A DNA stretch of 64,000 bases from an uncultured Acetatifactor sp. (GCA_910588225.1 CAJUQT010000012.1:22771-86770), one strand, 5' to 3'. Shown: positions 17,003-26,211, numbered from the stretch's first letter. The notes: generated by a model from the sequence alone, not told the origin. Translations and numbers: made by a program.

Positions 17003-19173
17003 TTTTTCTCCTTAACATCCAGCCATACAATTTCCATGGGCGCCATGTCAAGATGTGCTCTGATCTCTCCCTGTACATAGAGCTCCGTCTGCCTGGCTTC
17101 TTTGGAATTGTTAATCACCGCAATTTTTCCGGTCTCTTCAAATACTGTAATCTCCGTATCCACATTGGAGACGTAGAATTTCCTCATCTCCGCTTCCTGA
17201 TGGGCCGCGTAATAAATGGCCCGCAGCAGGAGCCGGCAGTTCTGGGGCGAATAGGGAAGTCCCGCAAAGTATACGCTCCTGCCCTTTCCGTACTGATTCA
17301 CAACCAGGCGACTGTACTTTCCGTCCATGTTCAGAATCTGGTAATTCTCTCCCTGGGCATAGATACGGCTCTTTCCTTCTCCGAAATCAATCTCTCCTTC
17401 GATATCTTCCAAAATGAAATGCCTGCTGTCCATTTCATTATATTTATCGGTACTCATGGAGAACCCAAGCTCTCTGTCTACTCCCAGCACATCGCTGAGC
17501 TGGAAATACCGTCCCTGATACTGGCAGGCGCTGGGCTCGCCCACTCCGATAAAGCCGCCTCCCTGGTCCACAAATCTGCGGATCGCGCAGACAATGTTTT
17601 CATCCATCCAGTTCTCCGCACCGCTCCAGGAAGTCCCCACATCACCTGCATTGATAATGACTTTGATTTCCGGGTCAATGCCCTCTCTGACTTCATCAAA
17701 GGTGATGAACTCCACATCAAAAGGCATACCGCTCAGACACTCAATCACGCCCACATAGGAATAAATCTCCCTGTACCAGAGCGCATGGTGTACCTGATTG
17801 GCCATCCATCTTCTCAGATTTCCCCAACAATTCAGTATTCCTACCTTAAAAGGTGCCGTATAAGCCTTCGTCCCCTGCATATTGGAGTGAATCTGACGAA
17901 ATTCATCCACCACCCGGCTTATCTGGTCAATAAAGCCCGGCCACTCGTCCGCCAGCTTCAGATATCCGCCATATCCGATCCTGTCCAGGGGGGACCGCAG
18001 AATGGCTCTCCTTGCCTTCAGCCAGTTATTCTGCGCTTCCCCTATGGGATCGCCTCCCTCTGTGAACACATCCGGGAAAAAGTAAGGAAGAAGCCTTCCT
18101 TCCGTATACTTCACTCCCTTTATATCCGAAATCATGCGGAGCGTCACGCCGTCGCCCACAGAACCCACCACGGCGTCCAGACCAATATTCGCGAAATATT
18201 TACCGAAAGGCTCCGTTCCAATCCAATGGTCTCCCAGGAACATCATGGCTTCCTTGCCGTACTCATGCACAATGTCCACAAGCTCTTTCGCCAGAGAGCT
18301 GACTTCCTGCTGCTGAAATTCAATGAAATCCCTGAATTCTTTGGAAGGCACACGGAATATGGAATTATGATAGCCCTGATCCACAATGTATTCCGGCCGG
18401 AATTTATAGCCTGCCCATTTTTCGAACTGCTCCAGAATATAAGGGCTGACACTGGCGCTATAGCCGAACCATTCCACAAACTTTTCTCTCTTTTTATCAT
18501 CGAATGTCAGTGTAAACTGATGGAAAAAGGTTGTAAAACGTACCACATTTACATCCGGATTCTCCTGACACCATCTCTTGAGCTTATTTTTCACGTACTC
18601 TCTGGTTTTCGGCTGACGTACGTCATAGGTCAGCTGATGAGGCGCATCCTTCCAGTCATTTGTGATAAAATTATACATATGAACCGGATCCCAGATCAGG
18701 AAAGCCAGAAAGCTCACCGTATACTGATGATAGGGAATACTTTCAATGACCACCTCGCCGGTCGCTTCGTCATATTCCCATTGTTCCGAGGGAACCGGTT
18801 CTCCGGTAGTTCTGTCCATTACCTCCCACCACCTCTTGGGAGAATCCAGCGTATTCACCTTAAGCTGTTCCCTGTGAAATCCTTTCATCAGTTCAATGCG
18901 CAGACTTTTTTCTCTGGCGGTAACCCTGTCACTGATCAGATACTCCTGCTGTATCTCCTCCGGATGGCTTTCCGCCCACTCATTATCCTTCCTGGTGGTG
19001 TAATAAGTCGCATATATTTTGGCCCCGGACTGCAGAAGCGCCTCCGGCATGGACGTTCCATCACAATCCCGCAGCGCATCCGCCCCCAGCAGCTCCTGCA
19101 GACGCATGGTTTCCTCCACCATGTCCACATCCGTTGGCAGCGTCAGCCTGCCCTTCTTCTCCATATTCATCAT
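16999..19173 (-). CDS. lnpA: 1,3-beta-galactosyl-N-acetylhexosamine phosphorylase (GH112)
   Basis: Phosphorolyses lacto-N-biose (milk glycans) and galacto-N-biose (mucin core) into galactose 1-phosphate and GlcNAc or GalNAc. The 724 residues cover the full GH112 fold: partial TIM barrel to about 430, a Rossmann-like domain holding VGILNCWG, and C-terminal beta domains. Asp315 in FLGDHWIGTEP corresponds to the catalytic acid Asp313 of the Bifidobacterium longum enzyme by my alignment. No signal peptide, so it works in the cytoplasm on imported disaccharide. It overlaps nahK and follows the DUF6903 gene and the ABC importer. Start: GGAGGCAGG before two adjacent ATG codons. Confidence 0.95.
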   Translation of the reverse strand: MMNMEKKGRLTLPTDVDMVEETMRLQELLGADALRDCDGTSMPEALLQSGAKIYATYYTTRKDNEWAESHPEEIQQEYLISDRVTAREKSLRIELMKGFHREQLKVNTLDSPKRWWEVMDRTTGEPVPSEQWEYDEATGEVVIESIPYHQYTVSFLAFLIWDPVHMYNFITNDWKDAPHQLTYDVRQPKTREYVKNKLKRWCQENPDVNVVRFTTFFHQFTLTFDDKKREKFVEWFGYSASVSPYILEQFEKWAGYKFRPEYIVDQGYHNSIFRVPSKEFRDFIEFQQQEVSSLAKELVDIVHEYGKEAMMFLGDHWIGTEPFGKYFANIGLDAVVGSVGDGVTLRMISDIKGVKYTEGRLLPYFFPDVFTEGGDPIGEAQNNWLKARRAILRSPLDRIGYGGYLKLADEWPGFIDQISRVVDEFRQIHSNMQGTKAYTAPFKVGILNCWGNLRRWMANQVHHALWYREIYSYVGVIECLSGMPFDVEFITFDEVREGIDPEIKVIINAGDVGTSWSGAENWMDENIVCAIRRFVDQGGGFIGVGEPSACQYQGRYFQLSDVLGVDRELGFSMSTDKYNEMDSRHFILEDIEGEIDFGEGKSRIYAQGENYQILNMDGKYSRLVVNQYGKGRSVYFAGLPYSPQNCRLLLRAIYYAAHQEAEMRKFYVSNVDTEITVFEETGKIAVINNSKEARQTELYVQGEIRAHLDMAPMEIVWLDVKEKK

Positions 19174-19227
19174 CCTGCCTCCGTCCTCTCCGGGAACCGT
19201 TCGGCCGAACTGCTCCCTCTTATTCTA

Positions 19228-19392
19228 TCATCTAAATTTGCGGTTGTACAGATAAAGAAGAACCAATATTCCCGCCAGCCCCACAAGCATTACCAGCAGT
19301 CCCACCGGTCCTATGTTGCGCTGTCCAATGGCAATCAGCGCCACACTTACCAGAAAAATCACCGTGTATAAAATCCCGCTCATCCATTTCAT
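19228..19392 (-). CDS. Small membrane protein, DUF6903-like (54 aa)
   Basis: 54 residues, with two hydrophobic helices (about 6-22 and 28-47) joined by GQRNIGPVG and ended by YLYNRKFR. It resembles the DUF6903 family of short membrane proteins, which I recall near sugar ABC transporters in Lachnospiraceae. The ATG at 19392 follows AGGAGG, itself the tail of a hairpin repeat at 19400-19449. It lies between the permease gene and lnpA, suggesting an accessory role in disaccharide uptake, but no function is known. Confidence 0.75.
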   Translation of the reverse strand: MKWMSGILYTVIFLVSVALIAIGQRNIGPVGLLVMLVGLAGILVLLYLYNRKFR

Positions 19393-19399
19393 ATTTTGT

Positions 19400-19449
19400 C
19401 CTCCTAATTGAGTTCCGCAGCAGCCCGTTCAGTACCTATCTTGGGCTGC
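19400..19449 (-). repeat. Hairpin repeat with ribosome-site tail, short form
   Basis: Minus strand arm GCAGCCC (19449-19443), loop containing GGTAC, arm GGGCTGC (19426-19420), then a tail variant GGAACTCAATTAGGAGG, the ribosome site of the DUF6903 gene. Same layout as 1410-1464 with different but complementary arms. Confidence 0.65.
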
Positions 19450-19469
19450 GCTGATATAGCCGCTGCCTT

Positions 19470-20351
19470 TTATCCCTTCAGGCCGCCCAGACTCATGCCC
19501 TGTGTCAGCTTCTTCTGCACCATGATGTAAAGAATCAATGTGGGCAGCATGACAATCACAAGACCGGCATACAGCTGTCCGTAATTTGCCGCCGCTTTCT
19601 GGGCCTGCATCAGCTGCATCAGGCCCACGGGAAGGGTCTTCGCATCCTTCGTCAGCAGTGTCATGGAAATAATATACTCATTCCAGAAGGACAGAAAGTT
19701 GAACAGAATTACGGTGATGATGCTGGGCAGCGCCATGGGCATCATCACACGGACCATGGTCCGGAAGTAACCGCTTCCGTCCACATAAGCCGCCTCTTCA
19801 TAGTCCTTCGGAATGGTGGCGAAAAAGCCTGAAAGCAGATAAATGGTAAACGGCAGGGCGGTGGAAGCATAAACCAGCGCCACAACAAACAGATTGTTCA
19901 GGAAAAAGCCTCCCATCCCCGCTTTCTTTAAAAATTTATCGGCATCCACAAACATCAGGAAAATAGGCACCACGATATAGTTGACATTGATGAAGAGTCC
20001 CCCCATAAACATAGTGTTGATAAGCCTGCTTCCCCTGAACCGGTATCTGGCCAGCACATAGGCAGCGGGCAGCGCCACTACCAGCAGCAATATCAGTGCC
20101 AGCGCCGTCACCAGCACAGAATTCAAAAAGTATTCACCCATTTTCGCCTTCTGGAAGGCGTCCACAAAATTCTGGAAGTAAAATCCCTTCGGCATAGTCC
20201 AGGGATTCCCGTAAAATTCAGAATTCTCCTTTATAGATGCCAGGAATACCCAGCCTACCGGCACAACAATACTGACAGCCAGAGTGAGCAGGGCCACATA
20301 GATAAAAATCCTGTATAACGTCTCTAAGCTCATTTCTTTTTTCTTTTTCAT
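19470..20351 (-). CDS. Sugar ABC transporter permease, MalG type
   Basis: One of two membrane subunits of the importer in the lacto-N-biose operon. The 293 residues have six predicted helices; the coupling EAA-type loop is DYEEAAYVDGSGYFRTMVRV near residue 190, followed by MPMALPSIITVILFNF, and the C-terminus SLGGLKG is typical of MalG-type proteins. It starts at ATG 20351, 18 bases after its partner. No ATPase gene lies in the operon; a shared MsmK-like ATPase elsewhere is likely. Confidence 0.9.
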   Translation of the reverse strand: MKKKKEMSLETLYRIFIYVALLTLAVSIVVPVGWVFLASIKENSEFYGNPWTMPKGFYFQNFVDAFQKAKMGEYFLNSVLVTALALILLLVVALPAAYVLARYRFRGSRLINTMFMGGLFINVNYIVVPIFLMFVDADKFLKKAGMGGFFLNNLFVVALVYASTALPFTIYLLSGFFATIPKDYEEAAYVDGSGYFRTMVRVMMPMALPSIITVILFNFLSFWNEYIISMTLLTKDAKTLPVGLMQLMQAQKAAANYGQLYAGLVIVMLPTLILYIMVQKKLTQGMSLGGLKG

Positions 20352-20369
20352 TTATATGTACCCCCTGCC

Positions 20370-21263
20370 CTAATACTCCAGAATCTCTCTTTTTGTGACA
20401 AAATTCACAACCGCCGACAGCCCGAAAGAAAACAGGAACACCACAACTCCGATGGCCATACCATATCCATAGGAGGAATTCGTATATGCCTGCTTGTACA
20501 TATAGCTCAGGAATACTTCCGTGGAACCGTCCGGACCTCCGCTGGTTAAGGACTTGACAAAGAGAAAGCTCAAATTGATAGAGCTGATGACGAAGAATGT
20601 CAGTGTGGTCCTTACATTGACCCAGATTAACGGCAGCGTGATGGAGAAGAACTGCCTGATTCTTCCCGCGCCTTCCAGGCTGGCCGATTCATACAGGCTC
20701 TCCGGCACGGCCGCCATACTTGCCATATACATTACCATGTAATAACCGATTGCCTGCCAGATCATGGCGATAACCAGACTGTAAATCACCAGCTTCTGAT
20801 CTCCCAGCCAGAGAATGGGCGTTTTATCGCTGCTTCTGAAAATGCCGATCACACTGTTCAAAAGCCCGTTATTTGGGTCATAAATCGCCGAGAAGATAGC
20901 GGAGATTACCACCACCGACAAAATATTGGGTATATAGAAAACAATTCTGAAAAAATTCTGCCCCTTAATCTTCTCTCTGGAAAGAAGCGCCGCGAAAATC
21001 AGCGCCAGCGCCATTGTCACAATGGTGACAATGGTAATCAGGAGGACGGTGTTCTGAAAGGAACGGAAAAAATTGGTATCCTCCATCAATATTTTGAAAT
21101 TATTGAGTCCCACAAATTCCTTGTTGTTGGAATACCCTCCCCACTTATAAAGCGACATTTTGAATACGTTAAAGGTGGGAATCAGCATAAAAATAACAAA
21201 TAAAATAACTGCGGGCGCCACGCACACCCCGATAAACACACTTCTCGCTCGTCCTCTTTTCAA
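20370..21263 (-). CDS. Sugar ABC transporter permease, MalF type
   Basis: Partner permease of 297 residues. Helix 1 at about 11-33; the EAA-type loop is LYESASLEGAGRIRQFFSI (about 192-210), followed by TLPLIWVNVRTTLTFFVI. It uses a TTG start at 21263 with a strong GGAGGGAC site. It is separated from the upstream binding-protein gene by a terminator hairpin, so its expression is probably lower than that of the binding protein. Confidence 0.9.
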   Translation of the reverse strand: MKRGRARSVFIGVCVAPAVILFVIFMLIPTFNVFKMSLYKWGGYSNNKEFVGLNNFKILMEDTNFFRSFQNTVLLITIVTIVTMALALIFAALLSREKIKGQNFFRIVFYIPNILSVVVISAIFSAIYDPNNGLLNSVIGIFRSSDKTPILWLGDQKLVIYSLVIAMIWQAIGYYMVMYMASMAAVPESLYESASLEGAGRIRQFFSITLPLIWVNVRTTLTFFVISSINLSFLFVKSLTSGGPDGSTEVFLSYMYKQAYTNSSYGYGMAIGVVVFLFSFGLSAVVNFVTKREILEY

Positions 21264-21350
21264 CTCTGTCCCTCCTGTCTCCAGCTGCCAAATCCAGCCT
21301 GCGGCATCCTTCCGATTCCATATCCGCCCAACGGCGGACTCACTGTAAGG

Positions 21351-21384
21351 AAAAAACGCTCCAAAGGCGGGAACCTTCGGAGCG
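21351..21384 (-). terminator. Intra-operon terminator after the solute-binding protein
   Basis: Minus strand CGCTCCGAAGG (21384-21374), 6-base loop, CCTTTGGAGCG (21367-21357), then six T. It sits 14 bases after the binding-protein stop and before the permeases, so it should let only part of transcription through. Confidence 0.85.
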
Positions 21385-21397
21385 CTCCGTCAAATCA

Positions 21398-22831
21398 TTA
21401 TTCCATTGCTTCTCTCAGCTTGTCGCTTACTTCCTCAACAGCCGCCTGCCATTCCGCAACCGTCTTGTCTCCGCTCACGATACTGTTCACGGTTCCGCAC
21501 AGCGTATCCAGCATGTTCACCCCTTCAACCGGAGCGGTTGCTGCAAATCCGCCCATAACTGCGGTTGCACCGTTGTCATAGATACTGTAGAACAGTTTAT
21601 TGTCACCCTCAAGGTAATCGCTCACACCGGTAATCGGCTGAATTGCCCCTGACTTCGCAAAAATCTGCGCCGCCTCATCCGAGTACATGTAAGCCACAAA
21701 TTCTTTTGCCATATCCTGATTCTCTGCCGCTGCCGGAATCCACATCTGCTCAAACCAGCAGAAAGAACATCCTGCGCCGCCGTCATTCACAGCGGGAATC
21801 GCCATGAAGCCCCACTCGAACCCATCAGCTCTGGGGGCATCCTTCATCTCCTCGGGAAGCCATGTTCCGTTAGGGCAGAAGATTGCCTTATTGTCCAGAA
21901 TCAGCTGCTGGTTCTTGGTGAAATTGTCATTGTTTGCATTGGCAACTGTCGTCTCTTCTGTATACTGACCCAGCTTCTCAATCAGGTTGAAGACCTTGGT
22001 GGCATTCTCGCTCTCCCAGATACCGTCTTCATAGGTCATACATTTATTGAAGAAATCCGGACCGCCTGCAGAGGAAAGCGTCGCATAAGTAAATGCGTCA
22101 AAGTATCCTGTGGTGGGATATGTAAACAGGGCAATTCCCTCTTCCTTTGCCTTGTCGCCCAAAGCCCACATTTCTTCCCATGTGGTGGGAACTTCCCAGT
22201 TCTTCTCCTTGAACAGACCCGCATTGTAGAACAGACCGCAGGGGCTGTAGAACATGGGAGCATAATAGGTCACGCCGTCGCCGTAAGGATTGGTCGCCAG
22301 TGTGTCAAGGAATCCGGGAACCACTTTGTCCTTAACCGTCACATTCTCCCCGGGCACTGTCATATCCAGAACATCTGTCAGCGGAAGAAGTGCGTTCTCC
22401 TTTGTCAGCGTCTCTGTCAGAGCAGCTTCACGGCCTGTTGCCAGATGAACTACATCCGGATAATCTCCGGCCTTCATACCGGGGCTGATCACATCCTCCA
22501 GTTTCTTGTCCACTGTGAGTTCCACAGTGACACCGGGATGAGAATTCTCAAAGGCAGCCGCCACTTCACTCCACATTTCGGCACCATAGCCGCCTTCAAA
22601 AGCCGCCACTTTCAGAACCTGCTCCTCCACCTCAGCCGAGCTGTCCGCAGATTCCTGGCTCTCCTCTGTCTGAGCGCTGCTTTCTGTCTGAGCGCTGCTT
22701 TCCGCCGCAGAAGAGCTTTCACTGTTGCCGGCTGTGCCGCCTGCACTCTCTCCCGTGTTGCCGCATCCGCTCAACACGGATGTCATCATAGCGGCGGCCA
22801 ACAGAGCTGCAAAAATCTTTTTCCTTTTCAT
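21398..22831 (-). CDS. Extracellular sugar-binding lipoprotein of the lacto-N-biose ABC importer
   Basis: Captures oligosaccharide outside the membrane. N-terminal signal MKRKKIFAALLAAAMM ends in lipobox LSGC (Cys at 23), followed by a Ser/Glu-rich linker (about 28-68) and a family 1 solute-binding fold (477 aa). Given the GH112 operon, the ligand is probably lacto-N-biose or galacto-N-biose, but that comes from context, not from ligand residues. A strong promoter lies at 22916-22944 and the divergent AraC regulator is a likely controller. Confidence 0.9.
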   Translation of the reverse strand: MKRKKIFAALLAAAMMTSVLSGCGNTGESAGGTAGNSESSSAAESSAQTESSAQTEESQESADSSAEVEEQVLKVAAFEGGYGAEMWSEVAAAFENSHPGVTVELTVDKKLEDVISPGMKAGDYPDVVHLATGREAALTETLTKENALLPLTDVLDMTVPGENVTVKDKVVPGFLDTLATNPYGDGVTYYAPMFYSPCGLFYNAGLFKEKNWEVPTTWEEMWALGDKAKEEGIALFTYPTTGYFDAFTYATLSSAGGPDFFNKCMTYEDGIWESENATKVFNLIEKLGQYTEETTVANANNDNFTKNQQLILDNKAIFCPNGTWLPEEMKDAPRADGFEWGFMAIPAVNDGGAGCSFCWFEQMWIPAAAENQDMAKEFVAYMYSDEAAQIFAKSGAIQPITGVSDYLEGDNKLFYSIYDNGATAVMGGFAATAPVEGVNMLDTLCGTVNSIVSGDKTVAEWQAAVEEVSDKLREAME

Positions 22832-22915
22832 AATACCTGATCCTCCTTTTAATAGTGGGTATCTCGCTTCTGTTAACTGTTGCGTTCAGTCCGTCTAACT
22901 CTGAACTGTAATTAG

Positions 22916-22944
22916 AGTATAGCGAACTTTATATCTGCTATCAA
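22916..22944 (-). promoter_or_regulatory. Promoter of the lacto-N-biose operon
   Basis: Minus strand -35 TTGATA (22944-22939), exact 17-base spacer, -10 TATACT (22921-22916). The leader is about 80 bases. Confidence 0.8.
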
Positions 22945-23189
22945 CCCGATTGTTGCTTACTATTTTAGATATATTGCTTTTATTCTATTTTATTAAAAAA
23001 ATCCTGTCAAAATATTTTGTATTGTGCAAAATATATATTAATTTAGTATTCTTTTTTTATTTTTTGACATATCAGCAATACTATTCCAAATAAAAAATAC
23101 ATACATTCTTTTTTTTATTAAATATACTTTCCATTCATTGTCTGCCTATCTTTACCAGATTTTATATTTTATGATAAAAACAGAATTAA

Positions 23190-23218
23190 TAGACAAAATA
23201 TCTAAATTGATGTATGCT
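23190..23218 (+). promoter_or_regulatory. Promoter of the AraC-family regulator
   Basis: Plus strand -35 TAGACA (23190-23195), 17-base spacer, -10 TATGCT (23213-23218), about 50 bases before the ATG. Confidence 0.55.
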
Positions 23219-23277
23219 GAAAACAACTGCTCCTGCAGAATATGGCAGGCATGAGAATCAGGAAAGGAAAAAGTATA

Positions 23278-24150
23278 ATGGGAAATACAAGACACCGTAT
23301 TGAAGGGAATAAAAATTCTTCTTTTGGCGCCTCCACACTTTTATATGTAACTACCTCCAAGTATGAGGGAGACTGGCAGAGCATACTGCACTCGCATCCC
23401 TTCAGCGAACTATTCTATGTAGTAAACGGCAACGGTACCTTTGTGGCGGACGGAAGAGAATTTCCCGTGTCCAAAAACGACATGGTGATTATCAATCCTC
23501 ATGTACAGCACACAGAGAAATCCCTGTACACTTCTCCCCTGGATTATATTGTGCTGGGCATAGACGGTCTGGCCTTCTCCTGTGAGAATATGGCTTCCGC
23601 ACAGGACAGCCTTTCCCTTCACACTCCCTCCGGGATGGTATATAAATGCAATATGCCGAACTCCAAAGTTTACGCCTATTTGAATATCATGTTGGAAGAA
23701 ATCTCCCGCAAGGAAGACAATTATGAAGCAGTCTGCCAGAATCTTCTGGAGGTGCTTCTGATCTGTATGCTGAGAAATGACAATCTTTCCATCATTCAGA
23801 ACAGCAATACACTTTTGAGCCGGGAATGCGTACAGATTAAAAACTATCTGGACGCACACTATTCGGAGAATATCACTCTGGATACACTGGTTGAAATCAC
23901 GCATATGAATAAATATTACATGGTGCATGCATTTACCCGATATGCAGGACTTTCTCCTATCAATTATCTTCTCCAGAAGAGAATACAGGAAGGAAAAGCG
24001 CTTTTGGAATCCACCACTTATTCCATCGCACAGATATCCACTCTGCTGGGCTTTTCTTCACAGTCTTATTTTTCCCAGGCATTTAAAAAGGCTACAGGGA
24101 AAACCCCCATAGCCCACAGAAACGAATATCAAAAGCAAAAGCGGAAATGA
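23278..24150 (+). CDS. AraC-family transcriptional regulator with cupin sensor domain
   Basis: The only confident plus-strand gene. An N-terminal cupin-type sugar-sensing domain (about 1-140) has HSHPFSELFYVVNGNG and the metal/sugar-barrel turns VIINPHVQHTE. The C-terminal pair of helix-turn-helix motifs (about 185-285) includes NITLDTLVEITHMNKYYMVH and the signature ISTLLGFSSQSYFSQAFKK. An in-frame ATG exists at 23242, but the one at 23278 has the better GGAAAGGA site, giving 290 residues. Divergent placement suggests it activates the lacto-N-biose operon. Confidence 0.9.
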   Translation: MGNTRHRIEGNKNSSFGASTLLYVTTSKYEGDWQSILHSHPFSELFYVVNGNGTFVADGREFPVSKNDMVIINPHVQHTEKSLYTSPLDYIVLGIDGLAFSCENMASAQDSLSLHTPSGMVYKCNMPNSKVYAYLNIMLEEISRKEDNYEAVCQNLLEVLLICMLRNDNLSIIQNSNTLLSRECVQIKNYLDAHYSENITLDTLVEITHMNKYYMVHAFTRYAGLSPINYLLQKRIQEGKALLESTTYSIAQISTLLGFSSQSYFSQAFKKATGKTPIAHRNEYQKQKRK

Positions 24151-24154
24151 TCCG

Positions 24155-24913
24155 TCAATAATAGTACATTCCGCGTCCGCCGCAGCACCCGCCGCCCAGA
24201 CAGCAGACATTACAGATCATATTGGCAAGGACTATTTTCAGACAGATATTGCCGCCGCCAAAAGCAGGATACCCATAGGCGGCCTGACGCTGTCTGTACC
24301 AGCTGCCGCCGCTCTCAAACTGCTGTACCAGACTCCGGTAATCCACATTGTCCGGTTCCAGCGCAGAAGCCTGTTTTGCGTGCTCCAGCGCCGCCACATT
24401 ATTGCCCAGCCCTGAGTGCGCAATGGCGCTGTAATAGTACCACCTGGCACTCCGCTCACGGCTGCCCACATTGTCCAATGTAGTTCTGGCTTCCCTGTAA
24501 TAACCGTTACGGATATAATTTCCCGCGGCGCGAAGATAGGTATTCTCCTCATACCCCGCATTCTGACCCTGACCGAAGCCTCCGAAAGATCCGAACCCGC
24601 CAAAACCGCCGAAGGGACCGTATCCGCCGAAAGGATCCCCTCCCTGTCTGCCATAGCCGTCCGCATTTCCATAGCCGTTTCTGCCGTAACCGCTTCCCCC
24701 ATAGCCCGCACCGCTGTAGCCGGAAGTTCTCTCCTTCATAATCTGCTGATAAGCCGACTGAATTTCCTTAAACTTCTCCTCCGCCTGCACTTTGTTGGGA
24801 TTATTTACATTGGCGTCCGGATGATATCTGCGGCTCAATGCCTTATATGCTTTCTTTATCTCTTCCTCAGAAGCATTTCTGCTCACACCTAACACACTGT
24901 ATGGATCGTACAT
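24155..24913 (-). CDS. J-domain protein with Gly-rich linker, TPR-like segment and Cys-rich tail
   Basis: Likely DnaK co-chaperone of narrow function. J-domain at 1-65 with HPD at 31-33; Gly/Tyr/Phe-rich linker (about 75-125); helical TPR-like repeats (about 126-195, ending EPDNVDYRSLVQQF). The C-terminus is hydrophobic and Cys-rich with CNVCCLGGGCCGG. It lacks the CXXCXGXG zinc fingers of DnaJ, so it is not the general DnaJ. It follows the DUF5685 gene by 15 bases in what looks like a three-gene operon. Confidence 0.85.
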   Translation of the reverse strand: MYDPYSVLGVSRNASEEEIKKAYKALSRRYHPDANVNNPNKVQAEEKFKEIQSAYQQIMKERTSGYSGAGYGGSGYGRNGYGNADGYGRQGGDPFGGYGPFGGFGGFGSFGGFGQGQNAGYEENTYLRAAGNYIRNGYYREARTTLDNVGSRERSARWYYYSAIAHSGLGNNVAALEHAKQASALEPDNVDYRSLVQQFESGGSWYRQRQAAYGYPAFGGGNICLKIVLANMICNVCCLGGGCCGGRGMYYY

Positions 24914-24928
24914 AATATCTTCGTTTCC

Positions 24929-25786
24929 TTATCCTTCCCCATTTTCAGGAACCGCTCCGCCTGAGCAATCCCGTTTTTCGCGGGCCGCCTCATACCTGCC
25001 CCAGACACCGGAATAAAGGATATTCCGCAGGATTTCCACATTTTCCAGAATGGGAAGGCTCTCAAACTCCCTGCAGCACTCCGACATCATCATCATTAAA
25101 ATGGTCCTGCATTCCTCCTCAAAATCCGGATTCCCGTATTTCGATTTCAGCGGATTGGGTGTTCCCTTTCTGATATCCACCTCAATGTCTTCATAGGCAT
25201 CGCACAGGTAAATAAATTTCCCCAGGAAAAACCCCAGCCGCCTCAAGGTATCCGCCCATTCATCCTCCCGCACAGCCATGATTTCTCCCATCACCCTGCC
25301 GAACAATCCGGCCAGACCGTCAATGTCCCCGGGATTTGATTTCTCCAGCTCTGAAAAATCATGCATCAGCAGGTTTATGGTCCTGATCTTGGTCCCGTAC
25401 AGTTCTTTCAGCTTTCCGGCCCTTCCCTCAAGTATTTTACCATACAGCAGCTTCCGCAGCTTTTTCTCATCCTCCCAGTCGTCGTGACATTTATAGCAGG
25501 AAAAAAGAATATTCATATCCGCCGCATATTCCGTATAAATATTATTTCTGGTTTCATGACTCTCAAAAGGATGCGCCGCACATTTACAGCTTCCGCTCCG
25601 GGTCTCCGGCTCGTAAAGCCCTGTCAGCAAAATCGCCAGAAACGTCATATCATAGCTTAGAGACAGCTGACCACAGGCGCCGTATTTCCTTTTCAGCTCT
25701 CGGCAGATACCGCAGTAGTAAGAGTGATATACATCAAATTCCCGGAACTTCATTTCAGCTTTGTTGATCATGATATATCCGAACAT
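24929..25786 (-). CDS. DUF5685-family protein
   Basis: 285 residues from the ATG at 25786 (GGAGG site; the longer frame to 25807 lacks one). It starts MFGYIMINKAEMKFREFDVY, typical of DUF5685, and carries Cys clusters HSYYCGICREL, GSCKCAAH and FSCYKCHDDW that could bind metal or a cofactor. Mostly helical, no membrane segment. The function is unknown. It lies between a membrane zinc-ribbon protein and a J-domain protein, and the three may form one functional unit. Confidence 0.8.
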   Translation of the reverse strand: MFGYIMINKAEMKFREFDVYHSYYCGICRELKRKYGACGQLSLSYDMTFLAILLTGLYEPETRSGSCKCAAHPFESHETRNNIYTEYAADMNILFSCYKCHDDWEDEKKLRKLLYGKILEGRAGKLKELYGTKIRTINLLMHDFSELEKSNPGDIDGLAGLFGRVMGEIMAVREDEWADTLRRLGFFLGKFIYLCDAYEDIEVDIRKGTPNPLKSKYGNPDFEEECRTILMMMMSECCREFESLPILENVEILRNILYSGVWGRYEAAREKRDCSGGAVPENGEG

Positions 25787-25818
25787 TCCAAACCTCCATG
25801 CCATCAAAGGCGGTGCGT

Positions 25819-26211
25819 TTAACTTTTCCTGATAAACTCATTTCCGCATTTTCTGCACCTGATGGCAATTTTGCCCTTTCCTCTGGGCACGCGGATTTTC
25901 TGTCTGCAGTTCGGACATTTATAAATATGATAAATTCTGCGCTGTCCCCACTCTCTTTTCTTTTTCGTAAAAAAACCTCTGATCTTCATGGTCTGCTTCA
26001 AATACATCTGGTTCTCCGCCACACGTTTGGCAGTATTCCTTGAGAACATGCGAAAATAGGCATATACCATTACAACAGTAGCCAGTATGTAGAACAGGCT
26101 GCCGCCGAAAAACGAAATAATCAGACATGCAAAAGCAAATGCCAGCAAGAACTGATTCAGATTGTCATTCCCGTAGCGGCCCCACATAAAGCGCTGTAAT
26201 TTTTCTCTCAT
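25819..26211 (-). CDS. Membrane protein with C-terminal zinc ribbon
   Basis: 130 residues from the ATG at 26211, which has a GGAGGCAAAG site; the frame upstream to 26268 has none. A hydrophobic pair of segments (about 20-52, FLLAFAFACLIISFFGGSLFY in part) is followed by a basic linker and a zinc ribbon YKCPNCRQKIRVPRGKG ending IRCRKCGNEF. No enzyme function is recognised. It is the first gene of the cluster with DUF5685 and the J-domain protein. Confidence 0.75.
   Translation of the reverse strand: MREKLQRFMWGRYGNDNLNQFLLAFAFACLIISFFGGSLFYILATVVMVYAYFRMFSRNTAKRVAENQMYLKQTMKIRGFFTKKKREWGQRRIYHIYKCPNCRQKIRVPRGKGKIAIRCRKCGNEFIRKS

Larger units (their letters stand above)
22832..23277. other. 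Divergent regulatory region between the sugar operon and its AraC regulator
   Basis: 446 AT-rich bases without a gene. It contains the two opposing promoters listed separately and several A/T runs. I could not pick out a convincing AraC-type operator by eye. Confidence 0.7.
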
